A DNA stretch of 64,000 nucleotides, taken from Embleya scabrispora DSM 41855 (GTDB lineage Bacteria > Actinomycetota > Actinomycetes > Streptomycetales > Streptomycetaceae). Positions 44,752-52,844 of the stretch are shown here, piece by piece. The position numbers were made by a program, and so were the translations under genes. The DNA is taken from assembly GCF_000372745.1 (NCBI RefSeq), contig NZ_KB889562.1:201321-265320 (forward strand), written 5' to 3'. Under the pieces are notes generated by a model. That model worked only from the letters and a program-made list of their open reading frames with translations. It searched no databases and was not told the origin of the DNA. Each line of letters starts with the position of its first letter. Position 1 is the stretch's first letter.

Positions 44752-45162
44752 TCAGTCCTGCGCGGGCATCGCCGACATGTCCATGTACACGACCTCCCAC
44801 AGGTGCCCGTCCGGATCCTGGAAGCTGCGCCCGTACATGAACCCTTCCTCCATCGGGTCGTTCGACGTGCCCGCACCGGCCGCGAACGCCTTCTCGACCA
44901 ACGCGTCGACACCCTCGCGGCTCTCCGCGCTCAGACACACGATCGCCTCGGTGGTCCGCGTCGCGTCGGCGACCTCCTTCTTGGTGAAGGTCTTGAAGAA
45001 GGGCTCGGCGAGCACCATCAGGTGGATCGTGTCACTGATCGCGAACGAGCTCGCGTTCTCGTCACTGAACTGCGCGTTCCGCTCGAACCCGAGCGCGGCG
45101 TAGAACGCGGTCGCCTTCGCGAGGTCCTTCACCGGCAGATTCACAAAGATCATCGTGGCCAT
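44752..45162 (-). CDS. VOC-family protein
   Basis: A 136-residue glyoxalase-fold protein of the type MATMIFVNLPVKDLAKATAF, with an internal AIVCLSAESREGVDALVEKA region and the C-terminal SFQDPDGHLWEVVYMD. Close in layout to 'lactoylglutathione lyase-like' proteins of actinobacteria with unknown substrate. ATG 45162. It is convergent with the kinase gene. Confidence 0.88.
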   Translation of the reverse strand: MATMIFVNLPVKDLAKATAFYAALGFERNAQFSDENASSFAISDTIHLMVLAEPFFKTFTKKEVADATRTTEAIVCLSAESREGVDALVEKAFAAGAGTSNDPMEEGFMYGRSFQDPDGHLWEVVYMDMSAMPAQD

Positions 45163-45383
45163 GATGCGGTCCCATCTCGTACGTCTCGGTCCGTTGCAGG
45201 GGTAGACGCCCCCACCGACCGAAACTCATCGCTCTCGCGGCACCGGATTCGGCCGGCCAACCCGTGGACGGGCAACTGCGGACACGGCCGGGCCGGTGTG
45301 GGCTCCTCCGCCCGCGTCCCCGTACCCGCGCCGGAAAGTACCCGAACCGCGTCATCCGCTCCACCGAGATCCGCCGGACAGGG
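45163..45383. other. intergenic stretch
   Basis: About 220 bp between the VOC gene and the fragment at 45384-45566; no gene or motif recognised. Confidence 0.4.
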
Positions 45384-45566
45384 CTAGTCGTCCGAAACCT
45401 CTCCATTGCCCGCTGCCTCACTCTGGACTGCGGCAACGTCCGCGGCGGTTCCGAGGACGGTGAGTCTCGGCTGCGCCTCCCCGATGCGGTCGGCTTCGGT
45501 GTAGGGCAGGACGTATACCGCTACATCCGCGCCGCCCGGCGTGTGACCGATCTCCGCCAACCACGT
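45384..45566 (-). pseudogene. 3' fragment of an unknown gene (60 codons)
   Basis: An open stretch ending at TAG (45384-45386) reads TWLAEIGHTPGGADVAVYVL, then PYTEADRIGEAQPRLTVLG, and ends VSDD. Third positions are strongly G/C, so it looks coding, but it has no start codon and its 5' end abuts the RHS fragment in a different frame. Possibly the C-terminus of a gene displaced by recombination with RHS sequence. Family unknown. Confidence 0.45.
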
Positions 45567-45568
45567 CC

Positions 45569-45675
45569 CGGGTTGTAGGTGATATCCGAGGTGTACCAGG
45601 ATTTACCGGACATGCTGATCGGAAGCCCGGCCGCGTTGTACCGGAAGATGACCTTTTCCGACTCCAGCCCGCCCG
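45569..45675 (-). pseudogene. RHS-repeat protein fragment
   Basis: About 35 codons: EKVIFRYNAAGLPISMSGK and SWYTSDITYNP, the YD/RHS pattern RYxxAGLPxSMxGxxWYxxDxxYxPFG of actinobacterial RHS-core proteins. Broken off after TYNP, where FG would follow, and joined out of frame to the 45384-45566 fragment. Confidence 0.6.
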
Positions 45676-45689
45676 CCGCCGGCAGCGCC

Positions 45690-46833
45690 CGGGACACCTC
45701 CGGCGCTGTCTCCGACCTCAACGGCAAGCCGGGCGGCTCCATCCCGTGCCAGTTCACGTGGACAAGAGCGCGCCCAACGCGCCCTCGGTGACCTCGCCGC
45801 AGTATCCAGGCGGCAAGGCCGGGGACTGGGCGGAAGGAGCCAAGTACGGCACGACGGGCGAGTTCACCCTCGGCGCCAACGGCAGCAACGACACCGTCGA
45901 GTACGCGTACAGCTTCGACACCACGTCGTTCGTGAACCGCATCAAACCGCTCGACGCGGGCGGGGCGGCGATCGTCCGCTTCATCCCGACCCATGCCGGG
46001 CCCAACGTGCTCTACGTCAAGGCGAAGGACGCCACCGGCAACCTCTCCACGCAGACCGCCTACACCTTCTTCGTCGAGCCGCGGGACACCGTCGACGGTC
46101 GGATGGACCTCACCGGCGACCAGCGTCCCGACCTGCCGGCCATCGACGGTGCGGGCAACCTGCGTGTGTTCCCCTCCTTCTCGGGTGGTCGACTCGGCCA
46201 GTCGCTCGACGGCGCCGACCTGGTCGGCGGCGCAGTGCCGGCGGGCTACTGGAAGAACGCGTTGATCACCCATCACGGCGACTACTGGGGTGGGGACGGT
46301 TTCCAGGACCTGATCGCCCGGATGCCCGACGGCAGGTTGTGGGTCTACCCGGGCAGCGGTCGCGGCGGCGTGGACGTCGCGAAACGAATGGAGTTGTCGC
46401 TTCCGAGCGGATCACCCGCATCCGCGACCTTCACCCGGATCCTATCGGTCGGTGACATCACCGGCGACGGTCACCCGGACCTGTTCGCGATCGCCGGCGC
46501 GGACCTGTGGTTCTTCGACGGCTACACCGGCGCCGCGATGAGCGGCGCGCGCAAGGTCAAGGTGGTCGCAACGCGATGTTCACCATGACCGCCGAACCCG
46601 ACGGCGGCTTCAACGACGACTTCGCCAGTTGGCAGACCCCGAACGGCACCTGGTGGGCGGACAACACCGGTGCGGCGGTGGCCGGCGATGTCGACGGTGA
46701 CGGTCGTGAGGATGTGGCGATCATGTACAACTACGCGGACGGCGCCACTCGGGCGATGACCTTCAAGAGCCGCCCCGACGGTGGCACCGACGGTGAATTC
46801 CGGAGTTGGGGCGCCCCACCGGGCACCTGGTAG
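45690..46833 (+). pseudogene. secreted FG-GAP/VCBS-repeat protein remnant
   Basis: Three frames in succession belong to one former protein. First: VSDLNGKPGGSIPCQFT, then a one-base loss near 45761 shifts to VDKSAPNAPSVTSPQYP with an Ig-like part, DLTGDQRPDLPAID, a full FG-GAP block (DGFQDLIARMPDGRLWVYPG) and GDITGDGHPDLFAI; a second break near 46560-46580 moves to NAMFTMTAEPDGGFNDDF, then GDVDGDGREDVAIMYNY and a terminal SWGAPPGTW stop. The N-terminus and the start are missing. FG-GAP calcium loops (DxTGDGxPD) are well kept, so decay is recent. Confidence 0.75.
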
Positions 46834-46865
46834 TCGCCCGGCATCGAAAGGAGCCGAGAATCCGA

Positions 46866-46908
46866 AAGGGGGCGGGGGCTCGACGCGACGGCGTCGGCCC
46901 CGCCCCTT
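46866..46908. terminator. hairpin terminator
   Basis: AAGGGGGCGGGG / CCCCGCCCCTT with a one-base bulge around an inner GACGCGACGGCGTC, after the FG-GAP remnant. Confidence 0.5.
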
Positions 46909-46910
46909 CT

Positions 46911-46944
46911 GACGGATACCGCTACCTGACGGATACCGCTACCT
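46911..46944. repeat. 17-bp perfect tandem duplication
   Basis: GACGGATACCGCTACCT occurs twice back to back (46911-46927, 46928-46944). Intergenic. Confidence 0.8.
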
Positions 46945-47217
46945 CACGTCCCCGTCGGACGAGCCCCAGGGCCGCGCCAGTGGGATGAGCCGTGCGAGTG
47001 ACCCACTCGCGTCCGTGCCGGCGGCGCGCTCGAGGTGCGCCCGGCCGGGGCTTCCGGGCACGGTCGACCCGGAGGTGACGGCGGGATGTCCGGTCGGTAC
47101 GGTTTGCCTGCCGTCGAGACCCGGGCCGCGGCCCGGTGCGGCGTCCGGGACCGGCCGCCGTGCTCGACGGCGCCGCCGTCGGCGGCCGCATCGCCGCATC
47201 GCGGAAGAGCACAGGGG

Positions 47218-49164
47218 ATGGTCATGGTGGCGTCGAGGGTTCGCCGCGGCGCACCGCGGGCCGCCTTCGGTCCGCACCCGGACGCCGGTCCTGCGGCGCT
47301 GCTCGCGCGGGTCGTGGTCACGGCGGTCACCTGCGGGTTCTTCTTCGGCGGCTTCGTGGGTCTGGTCGAATCGACCCGATTGTCGACCGGCGCCAAGGCG
47401 ATCGCGCTGGGACTTCTGCTCGCGCTGGTCACCCTGCATCTGCGCAACTGCGTACGCCCGGCGGACGGCTCGCGGCCGACCGGGTGGGTGTGCACGCTCG
47501 GTGCGCAGGCCGTGCTCACCTATCTGCCGATGACCTGGTTCCACGAGACCTGGTACGGCAACCCGGGCTTCTTGGCCGGCGCCGCGCTGCTCCTGCTGCG
47601 ACCCGCCTGGGCGCGCTGGGCCGGGTTCCTGGCGGTGGTGGCCGTCCAGGTGCCGGTCGGCCTGGCGGTGCGGCCGACCGTGGTGGAAGCGCTGTACCTG
47701 GTGGTGGGGCAGGCCGTGCTGGTCGGCCTGGCGGTGTACGCCCTGGCCGGGCTGGCCGACCTGGTGGCCGCGCTGGCCGCGACCCGCACCGCGCTCGCCG
47801 ACGCCGAGGTCGCCCGCGAACGGCTGGGCTTCGCCCGGCAGCTGACCGACGGCGTCGGGGCGAGCCTGAACCGGATCCTGGACCGCGGCGACGCGCTGCT
47901 CGCCGGACTGCGCGAGCACCCCGAGCGTGCCCGTCCGGAGCTGGCCGACGCGCTGGCCGAGGCCAGGGGCGCGATGACCTCGGCCCGGGCCTTCGCGCAC
48001 GCGCACAAGAACACCGAGAGCACCGCGCCGCCCGCGATCACCGACGAACCGACGCCGCGCGCGGTCGCGGTGCTGCGGGTGGTGATCCTGGTGCTGATCA
48101 TCGTGCCGCTGCCGCTGCGGGTGCTGGCCGCGAGCGACTACTCGCCCGGCCGCCGGGCACTGTTCGCAATCCTGCTGGTCGCCTTCGTCGCGCTGTACAT
48201 CCGCAACTGCTCGCCGGCCCCGGGTGGGCGACCCCGGTGGTGGCAGTGGACGTTCGCGGCGCAGATCGCGCTCGCCTACGCGCCGCTCGTGGTGTTCGAC
48301 GCCCGGGTCTGGTCGGTGGGGCTGTTCCTGGCCGGGCTCGCGCTGGTACTGCTGCGCGGCCCGTGGCGGGTGCTCGCCGTGGCCGGGTTCGCCTGCCACG
48401 ACCTGTACTTCGGCACCTGGAGCCTGACTGCCCTCGACCACGTGTACCACGTGGTGTGGATCCTGGAGCGCGCGGCGCTGGTGTACGGGCTGGTCCGGAT
48501 GGCCGACCTGGCGCGGGCGTTGTGCGTGGCCCGGGTCGAGTTGGCCGCCGCACATGTGGCCCGCGAGCGGCTGCGGTTCGGGCACGACCTGCACGACCTG
48601 CTCGGCTTCAGCCTGTCCGCGCTGGTACTCAAGAGCCAACTGGCGCTGCGCCTGGCCGAGCGCGATCCGGAGTCGGCGGCGACCCAGCTCGCCGAGGGCC
48701 TGGCGATGGCCCGACAGGCGCTGGCCGACGTGGGCACGGTCGCGGGCGGGTATCGCGGGATGTCGTTGGCGGTGGAGGCGCGCGCCGCCCGGGACGTGCT
48801 GGCCGGGGCCGGAATGGTGGTGGAGGTCGCCGTCGACGTGGGCGAGTTGCCCGCCGGCACCGACACCGTGCTGGCGACCGTACTGCGCGAGGGCGCCACC
48901 AACGTGTTGCGGCACAGCGCCGCGAGCCGGTGCGCGATCACCGCGACGGTCGAGTCGGACGGTACGGTCGTCCTGGTCCTGACCAACGACGGCGTCCGCG
49001 CCGGCGCCGGTCCCGCGCCGATCGGGGCGGGGCTGGGGCTGCGTTCGCTCGACGGGCGGCTGGCGACCCTGGGCGGGACGCTCACCGCCGGCGTCGTCGA
49101 CGAGGCGTTCCGCTTGTCCGCGCGGGTGCCCGGCCAGGGGCGGACAGCGCCCGCGGATGCGTGA
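47218..49164 (+). CDS. fused double sensor kinase with one degenerate half
   Basis: A 648-residue protein built of two homologous halves. Each has several hydrophobic helices and an LHLRNC/LYIRNC motif (TLHLRNCVRPADG near 60, ALYIRNCSPAPGG near 325), then a helix resembling HisKA_3. Half 1 ends RERLGFARQLTDGVGASLNR, where Thr210 replaces the phospho-acceptor His, and lacks an ATPase domain. Half 2 has RERLRFGHDLHDLLGFSLSA (His459) followed by a HATPase_c domain (LREGATNVLRHSAASRC, LTNDG). ATG 47218 or 47224 is the likely start; the open frame upstream lacks similarity. No response regulator gene adjoins it. Confidence 0.8.
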   Translation: MVMVASRVRRGAPRAAFGPHPDAGPAALLARVVVTAVTCGFFFGGFVGLVESTRLSTGAKAIALGLLLALVTLHLRNCVRPADGSRPTGWVCTLGAQAVLTYLPMTWFHETWYGNPGFLAGAALLLLRPAWARWAGFLAVVAVQVPVGLAVRPTVVEALYLVVGQAVLVGLAVYALAGLADLVAALAATRTALADAEVARERLGFARQLTDGVGASLNRILDRGDALLAGLREHPERARPELADALAEARGAMTSARAFAHAHKNTESTAPPAITDEPTPRAVAVLRVVILVLIIVPLPLRVLAASDYSPGRRALFAILLVAFVALYIRNCSPAPGGRPRWWQWTFAAQIALAYAPLVVFDARVWSVGLFLAGLALVLLRGPWRVLAVAGFACHDLYFGTWSLTALDHVYHVVWILERAALVYGLVRMADLARALCVARVELAAAHVARERLRFGHDLHDLLGFSLSALVLKSQLALRLAERDPESAATQLAEGLAMARQALADVGTVAGGYRGMSLAVEARAARDVLAGAGMVVEVAVDVGELPAGTDTVLATVLREGATNVLRHSAASRCAITATVESDGTVVLVLTNDGVRAGAGPAPIGAGLGLRSLDGRLATLGGTLTAGVVDEAFRLSARVPGQGRTAPADA

Positions 49165-49185
49165 ATTCGCCCGGATGTGGCCGAA

Positions 49186-49222
49186 ACAACGGGCCCGGAC
49201 CGAGAGTTCGGCTGCCCGTTGT
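49186..49222. terminator. hairpin terminator
   Basis: ACAACGGGC / GCCCGTTGT, 9-bp perfect stem with a 19-nt loop, 20 bp after the kinase stop. Confidence 0.5.
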
Positions 49223-49309
49223 CGTCCGTCGATGGTGGGATGGGGTATCACTGCATTGGCGATCGCACGTCACACGACATGCGCACGTCGCGCCGGCGCA
49301 CGCCGGGCT

Positions 49310-49325
49310 TCTACAGTCCTGTAGA
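49310..49325. promoter_or_regulatory. palindrome upstream of terD
   Basis: TCTACAG-TC-CTGTAGA, perfect 7-bp arms, about 78 bp before the terD start, at a position likely overlapping its promoter. The core TACAG/CTGTA also occurs in the operator at 4320-4336 with a different spacer. Confidence 0.45.
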
Positions 49326-49402
49326 TTTACCCATCGGGCGGCCGTCGCGTGATCACCCGATCCGCCTGTACCCCGATATGCACGAGGGAAGGAAGCACTG
49401 CC

Positions 49403-49978
49403 ATGGGAGTCAGTCTCGCCAAGGGCGGCAACGTATCCCTGTCCAAGGCCGCGCCCGGCCTCACCGCGGTGGCGGTGGGTCTCGGATGGGATGCGCGCAG
49501 CACGACCGGTGCGGACTTCGACCTCGACGCGAGCGCACTGCTGCTCGGCAACGACGGTCGGGTGCTGTCCGATCTGCACTTCGTCTTCTACAACAACCTG
49601 ACCAGCCCCGACGGCTCGGTCCAGCACACCGGCGACAACCTCACCGGTGAGGGCGAGGGCGACGACGAGACCGTCAACGTCGACCTGGCGTCCGTGCCGG
49701 CCGACGTCCAGCGGGTCGTCTTCCCGGTGTCCATCCACGACGCGGTGGCCCGGGACCAGTCCTTCGGCCAGGTGCGCAACGCGTACATCCGGGTCGTCAA
49801 CCGCGCGGACAACAACGAGCTCGCGCGCTACGACCTCACCGAGGACGCGTCCACCGAGACCGCGATGGTCTTCGGTGAGCTGTACCGCAACGGCAACGAG
49901 TGGAAGTTCCGCGCGGTCGGCCAGGGCTACGCCTCGGGTCTCGCCGGCATCGCGAAGGACTTCGGCGTCAACGTCTGA
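49403..49978 (+). CDS. terD: TerD-family protein
   Basis: A 191-residue TerD protein: [15 protein letters not shown], the calcium-binding core [34 protein letters not shown] and the [11 protein letters not shown] loop, and the C-terminal [20 protein letters not shown]. Length and motifs match tellurium-resistance/stress TerD proteins, cytoplasmic Ca2+-binding proteins of streptomycetes linked to development. ATG 49403 behind GGAAGGAAG. Monocistronic with a strong hairpin behind. Confidence 0.94.
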   Translation: MGVSLAKGGNVSLSKAAPGLTAVAVGLGWDARSTTGADFDLDASALLLGNDGRVLSDLHFVFYNNLTSPDGSVQHTGDNLTGEGEGDDETVNVDLASVPADVQRVVFPVSIHDAVARDQSFGQVRNAYIRVVNRADNNELARYDLTEDASTETAMVFGELYRNGNEWKFRAVGQGYASGLAGIAKDFGVNV

Positions 49979-50028
49979 GCCGATTCCCGGGATCGCACCC
50001 GGGTGTACGACCCGCACGCGCCGTGCAG

Positions 50029-50058
50029 CAGGGCCGCATCGTCTTCGATGCGGCCCTG
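50029..50058 (+). terminator. hairpin terminator after terD
   Basis: CAGGGCCGCATCG / CGATGCGGCCCTG, perfect 13-bp stem with a TCTT tetraloop. Confidence 0.75.
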
Positions 50059-50170
50059 ACGTCGAATCGGGGGAACGATTCGACCCGGGCGGCGGTTGAT
50101 CCTGAACCAGGGCACGAAACAGCACGGCGGCGGTGCCACCACCGCCCCGTACCGAACAAGGAGTGGCGTC

Positions 50171-50290
50171 ATGGCCGGTCTCGACAAGCTGATCAAGAAG
50201 GCGACCGACTACGCCAAGAAGAACCCGGACAAGGTCAAGTCCATCGTGGACAAGGTGAAGAAGCAGGCGGACAAGCGCAAGGGTCACTGA
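50171..50290 (+). CDS. Lys-rich small protein (39 aa), MT0933-antitoxin-like
   Basis: ATG 50171 lies after ACAAGGAGTGG. The product MAGLDKLIKKATDYAKKNPD then KVKSIVDKVKKQADKRKGH is a basic amphipathic helix pair. The DKLxxKAxxxxxxNPDKV pattern resembles the N-terminal half of the MT0933-like 'antitoxin' family of actinobacteria, although those are usually longer and less basic. No toxin gene adjoins. Function unknown. Confidence 0.65.
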   Translation: MAGLDKLIKKATDYAKKNPDKVKSIVDKVKKQADKRKGH

Positions 50291-50412
50291 CCCCGACGCC
50301 CACCGGGCGCGCGGCCGCCTCCCCCGCCTGCCGCTACGGGAGCGGCCCGCCGCCCGAGGGCTCGGCACCCTCGGGTGTGCCGTTCGAGGGTTCGGCGCCC
50401 GGGGTCTCGCCG

Positions 50413-51195
50413 TCAGGGGGGTTCGGTGCCCGGAGGTTCGGCGCTCGCGGATTCGGTGTCGTCCGGGTGGAGGGTCGCGGCCGGGTTCGCGCTCTCCGCC
50501 CCGTGCAGCCGCCGCGCCAGCGCGTCGAAGCCCGCCGCGAACGCGCTCGTGCTCGGCGCGGGCCCGGGACCGCGCAGTCGTCCGGCGAGCGCCGAGCCCA
50601 ACCCGGCCATCCGGGTCACCTCGTCCGCCATCGTCTCCACGTCGTCCGGCCACGGATAGTCCGGCTGCGCGAGATACAGCGCGACCAGCCCGTGCAGCGC
50701 CGCGAGCATCTGTAGGGTCAACCGGGTCGGGTCGCCGACCAGGACACCCGCGTCCAGACACGGCTGGATCGCCTCGCCGACATAGGCCAGGCACGCGTCC
50801 GCCGCGGTCCATCCGGTCTGCGCATCGGACCTCGGCCGCATCATCAACAGGCGGTACTGCACCGGGTGTTCGAGCCCGAAGCGAACGAACGCCGCACCGC
50901 GCCGGCGCATCGACTGGTACGGGTCCTCGACGCCGGCTCCCTCCTCGCGCATCCGCCGCCCGAGGTCCTCCCACACCGCGAGGCAGACCGCCTCGACCAG
51001 GTCCTGCTTGTTCGCGAAGTGCAGGTATACCGACGGAGTCGTCACGCCCACCCGCGCGGCCACCGCGCGCAGCGTCAGCGCGGACTCCTCGCCGGCCTCC
51101 TCCAGCAGCGCGGTCGCCGCGCGCAGGATCTCGTCGCGCAGCAGCGCCCCGTCTCCGGGACGGGCGCGAGTGCGGGATCGGCTGGTGGCAGGCAC
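50413..51195 (-). CDS. TetR-family regulator
   Basis: A 260-residue TetR regulator with HTH LTLRAVAARVGVTTPSVYLHF (seen at residues about 42-63 in two parts) and a TetR_C domain of the WHG/MftR-like kind (HPVQYRLLMMRP, LTLQMLAALHGLVALYL). The C-terminal 35 residues are disordered. GTG 51195 is preferred; a TTG at 51231 lies inside the palindromic operator and is unlikely. It is divergent from the thioesterase gene across that operator. Confidence 0.87.
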   Translation of the reverse strand: MPATSRSRTRARPGDGALLRDEILRAATALLEEAGEESALTLRAVAARVGVTTPSVYLHFANKQDLVEAVCLAVWEDLGRRMREEGAGVEDPYQSMRRRGAAFVRFGLEHPVQYRLLMMRPRSDAQTGWTAADACLAYVGEAIQPCLDAGVLVGDPTRLTLQMLAALHGLVALYLAQPDYPWPDDVETMADEVTRMAGLGSALAGRLRGPGPAPSTSAFAAGFDALARRLHGAESANPAATLHPDDTESASAEPPGTEPP

Positions 51196-51215
51196 GAGCC
51201 CAGTTGACAGCCGTC

Positions 51216-51248
51216 GAGTTGACGTTGTCAACTTGACAACGTCAACTC
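51216..51248. promoter_or_regulatory. 33-bp perfect palindrome, TetR operator pair
   Basis: GAGTTGACGTTGTCAA-C-TTGACAACGTCAACTC. Each 16-bp arm itself contains the palindrome TTGACnnnGTCAA, so two repressor dimers could bind side by side. It fills the region between the divergent TetR gene and the thioesterase gene. Confidence 0.75.
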
Positions 51249-51264
51249 AGGTGAGGGGTTCGGG

Positions 51265-51714
51265 ATGAGCACTACGTCGTCGACTGCGGGACCGACCGGT
51301 CTGGAGCAGCTCCAGGCACTGCGGGACCACGGCATGCCCACGGGAATCGGTCCGTTCATCGGCATGGAGCCGGAAGAGGTCGAGGACGGCCGGGTCGTGT
51401 TCAGCGCGTCCGCCCGCCCCGAGTTCGCCAACCCGATCGGCACCATGCACGGCGGCATCGCGGCCACCCTGCTCGACTCCGCGATGGCCTGCGCGGTGCA
51501 CACCACGCTGCCGCCCGCCACCGGCTACACGTCGCTGGACATCTCGGTGCGCTACCTGCGCCCGGGCCCGCTGGACGGCAGCAAGCTGCGTGCCGAGGGC
51601 CGAGTGATTCACCGGGGTCGCACCGTGCGCACCGCCGAGGCCGAACTCACCGACCACCAGGGTCGGTTGCTCGCCACCGCAACCACGACCTGCCTGATCA
51701 TGCCGCCGGCCTGA
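51265..51714 (+). CDS. PaaI-like acyl-CoA thioesterase (hot-dog fold)
   Basis: A 149-residue hot-dog protein. NPIGTMHGGIAATLLDSAMA (about 58-77) carries the conserved HGG and the acidic catalytic Asp; YTSLDISVRYLRPG and EGRVIHRGRTVRTAEAEL follow. Family members hydrolyse aryl- or acyl-CoA. ATG 51265 lies 16 bp after the operator, behind GGGG. Likely the target of the divergent TetR. Confidence 0.88.
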   Translation: MSTTSSTAGPTGLEQLQALRDHGMPTGIGPFIGMEPEEVEDGRVVFSASARPEFANPIGTMHGGIAATLLDSAMACAVHTTLPPATGYTSLDISVRYLRPGPLDGSKLRAEGRVIHRGRTVRTAEAELTDHQGRLLATATTTCLIMPPA

Positions 51715-51720
51715 GGCCCG

Positions 51721-51843
51721 CTACGGCTCCGGCGGCGAGGCATCGGACCGGGCGCCCGCCGCCGGGGCCTCGGGCCGGCGCGGCATGAACTCGTAGCCGA
51801 ACGGGCCGCTGTCCCATCCGCCCACCAGCAGTGGATCACGCAT
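51721..51843 (-). CDS. small ORF coupled to LysR (40 aa)
   Basis: ATG 51843 overlaps the 3' end of the LysR gene by 8 bp and the frame runs 40 codons to TAG (51721). The product MRDPLLVGGWDSGPFGYEFM then a Pro/Ala-rich tail is GC-biased in third positions. The position suggests translational coupling. Not a family I recognise; may be spurious. Confidence 0.4.
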   Translation of the reverse strand: MRDPLLVGGWDSGPFGYEFMPRRPEAPAAGARSDASPPEP

Positions 51844-52756
51844 CGGCGGCGCCGATCCGCTCGACTCCCGCCGGAAGCCGAGCCGGGAGCAGGAACGCGC
51901 GCAGTTCCTCCCGGAAGGCGCGCGCCGCGTGGGTGAGCGCGGCGTCGCTGCGATGCGCGAGCGCGATGGTGCGGGACAGGCCCGGCGGGGTGAGCGGTGT
52001 CGCGATCAGGCCCGGCCGCCCGGCCAGCACCATGCTCGGCACGATGGCCGGCCCCAGGCCCACCTCCACGAACCGCAGCACCGCGTCCATCTCGCCTCCC
52101 TCGATCGCGAACTCCGGCTCGAAACCCGCCTCGTGACACGCCGTCAAAGTCGCCTCGCGCAGGTCGTAGCCGTCCCGGAACATCACCAGGCGCACCCCGC
52201 GCAGCGCCTCGATCGGCACCGTAGCGCCGGCCACCGGCGGCGTTCCCGCGAGCACCAGATCCTCGCGCAGCAGCGGCTCGGTGGTCAGCGCCGCGCCCAC
52301 CCCCTGCGGCGGCACCACGATCAGGGCCAGATCCAGGTCGCCGCGCAGCAGCGAGCGCACCAGGTCGCGCGAGCCGTTCTCGTCGACCAGGAGCCGGATG
52401 CCCGCGTAGCGCTCCTGGAAGCTGCGCAACACCTCGGCCAGCAGGCTCGCCGACAACGACGGCGTCGCGCCGATCCGTACCCGGCCCGAGCGCAGCCCGA
52501 CCAGCTCGGCCACCTCCAAGTACGCCACGTCCACGTCCGCCAGGATCCGCCGCGCGATCGGCAACAGCCGCTCCCCTGCCGGGGTCAACGCGATGTTTCC
52601 GCGCACGCGCGTGAACAACTCGGCACCCAACTCGTGCTCCAGGGCCCGAATCTGCTTGGACAACGACGGCTGGGCGACGTGCGTGCGCGCCGCCGCGCGG
52701 GTGAAGTGCCGGGTCTCGGCGACCGCGACGAAGTAGACGAGCTGCTGAAACTGCAT
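51836..52756 (-). CDS. LysR-family regulator divergent from sdhCAB
   Basis: A 306-residue LysR protein: HTH QLVYFVAVAETRHFTRAAAR and QPSLSKQIRALEHELG, followed by the effector domain (VRIGATPSLSASLLAEVLR; LLVDENGSRDLVRSLLRGDL). ATG 52756. Its divergent position and an ATAGC-N5-GCTAT box in the shared intergenic region point to control of the succinate dehydrogenase operon. Confidence 0.9.
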   Translation of the reverse strand: MQFQQLVYFVAVAETRHFTRAAARTHVAQPSLSKQIRALEHELGAELFTRVRGNIALTPAGERLLPIARRILADVDVAYLEVAELVGLRSGRVRIGATPSLSASLLAEVLRSFQERYAGIRLLVDENGSRDLVRSLLRGDLDLALIVVPPQGVGAALTTEPLLREDLVLAGTPPVAGATVPIEALRGVRLVMFRDGYDLREATLTACHEAGFEPEFAIEGGEMDAVLRFVEVGLGPAIVPSMVLAGRPGLIATPLTPPGLSRTIALAHRSDAALTHAARAFREELRAFLLPARLPAGVERIGAADA

Positions 52757-52770
52757 ACGTCAAGCCTCGC

Positions 52771-52785
52771 ATAGCCACCGGCTAT
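52771..52785. promoter_or_regulatory. LysR-type box before sdhC
   Basis: ATAGC-CACCG-GCTAT: perfect 5-bp arms with 5-bp spacer, a T-N11-A LysR motif, 15 bp from the LysR start and 60 bp from sdhC. Confidence 0.55.
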
Positions 52786-52844
52786 CGAAACGAGGCATTT
52801 CCGGTCTTGGACGGCATGACCTTGGCCCGCCTACCGTCGAACAC

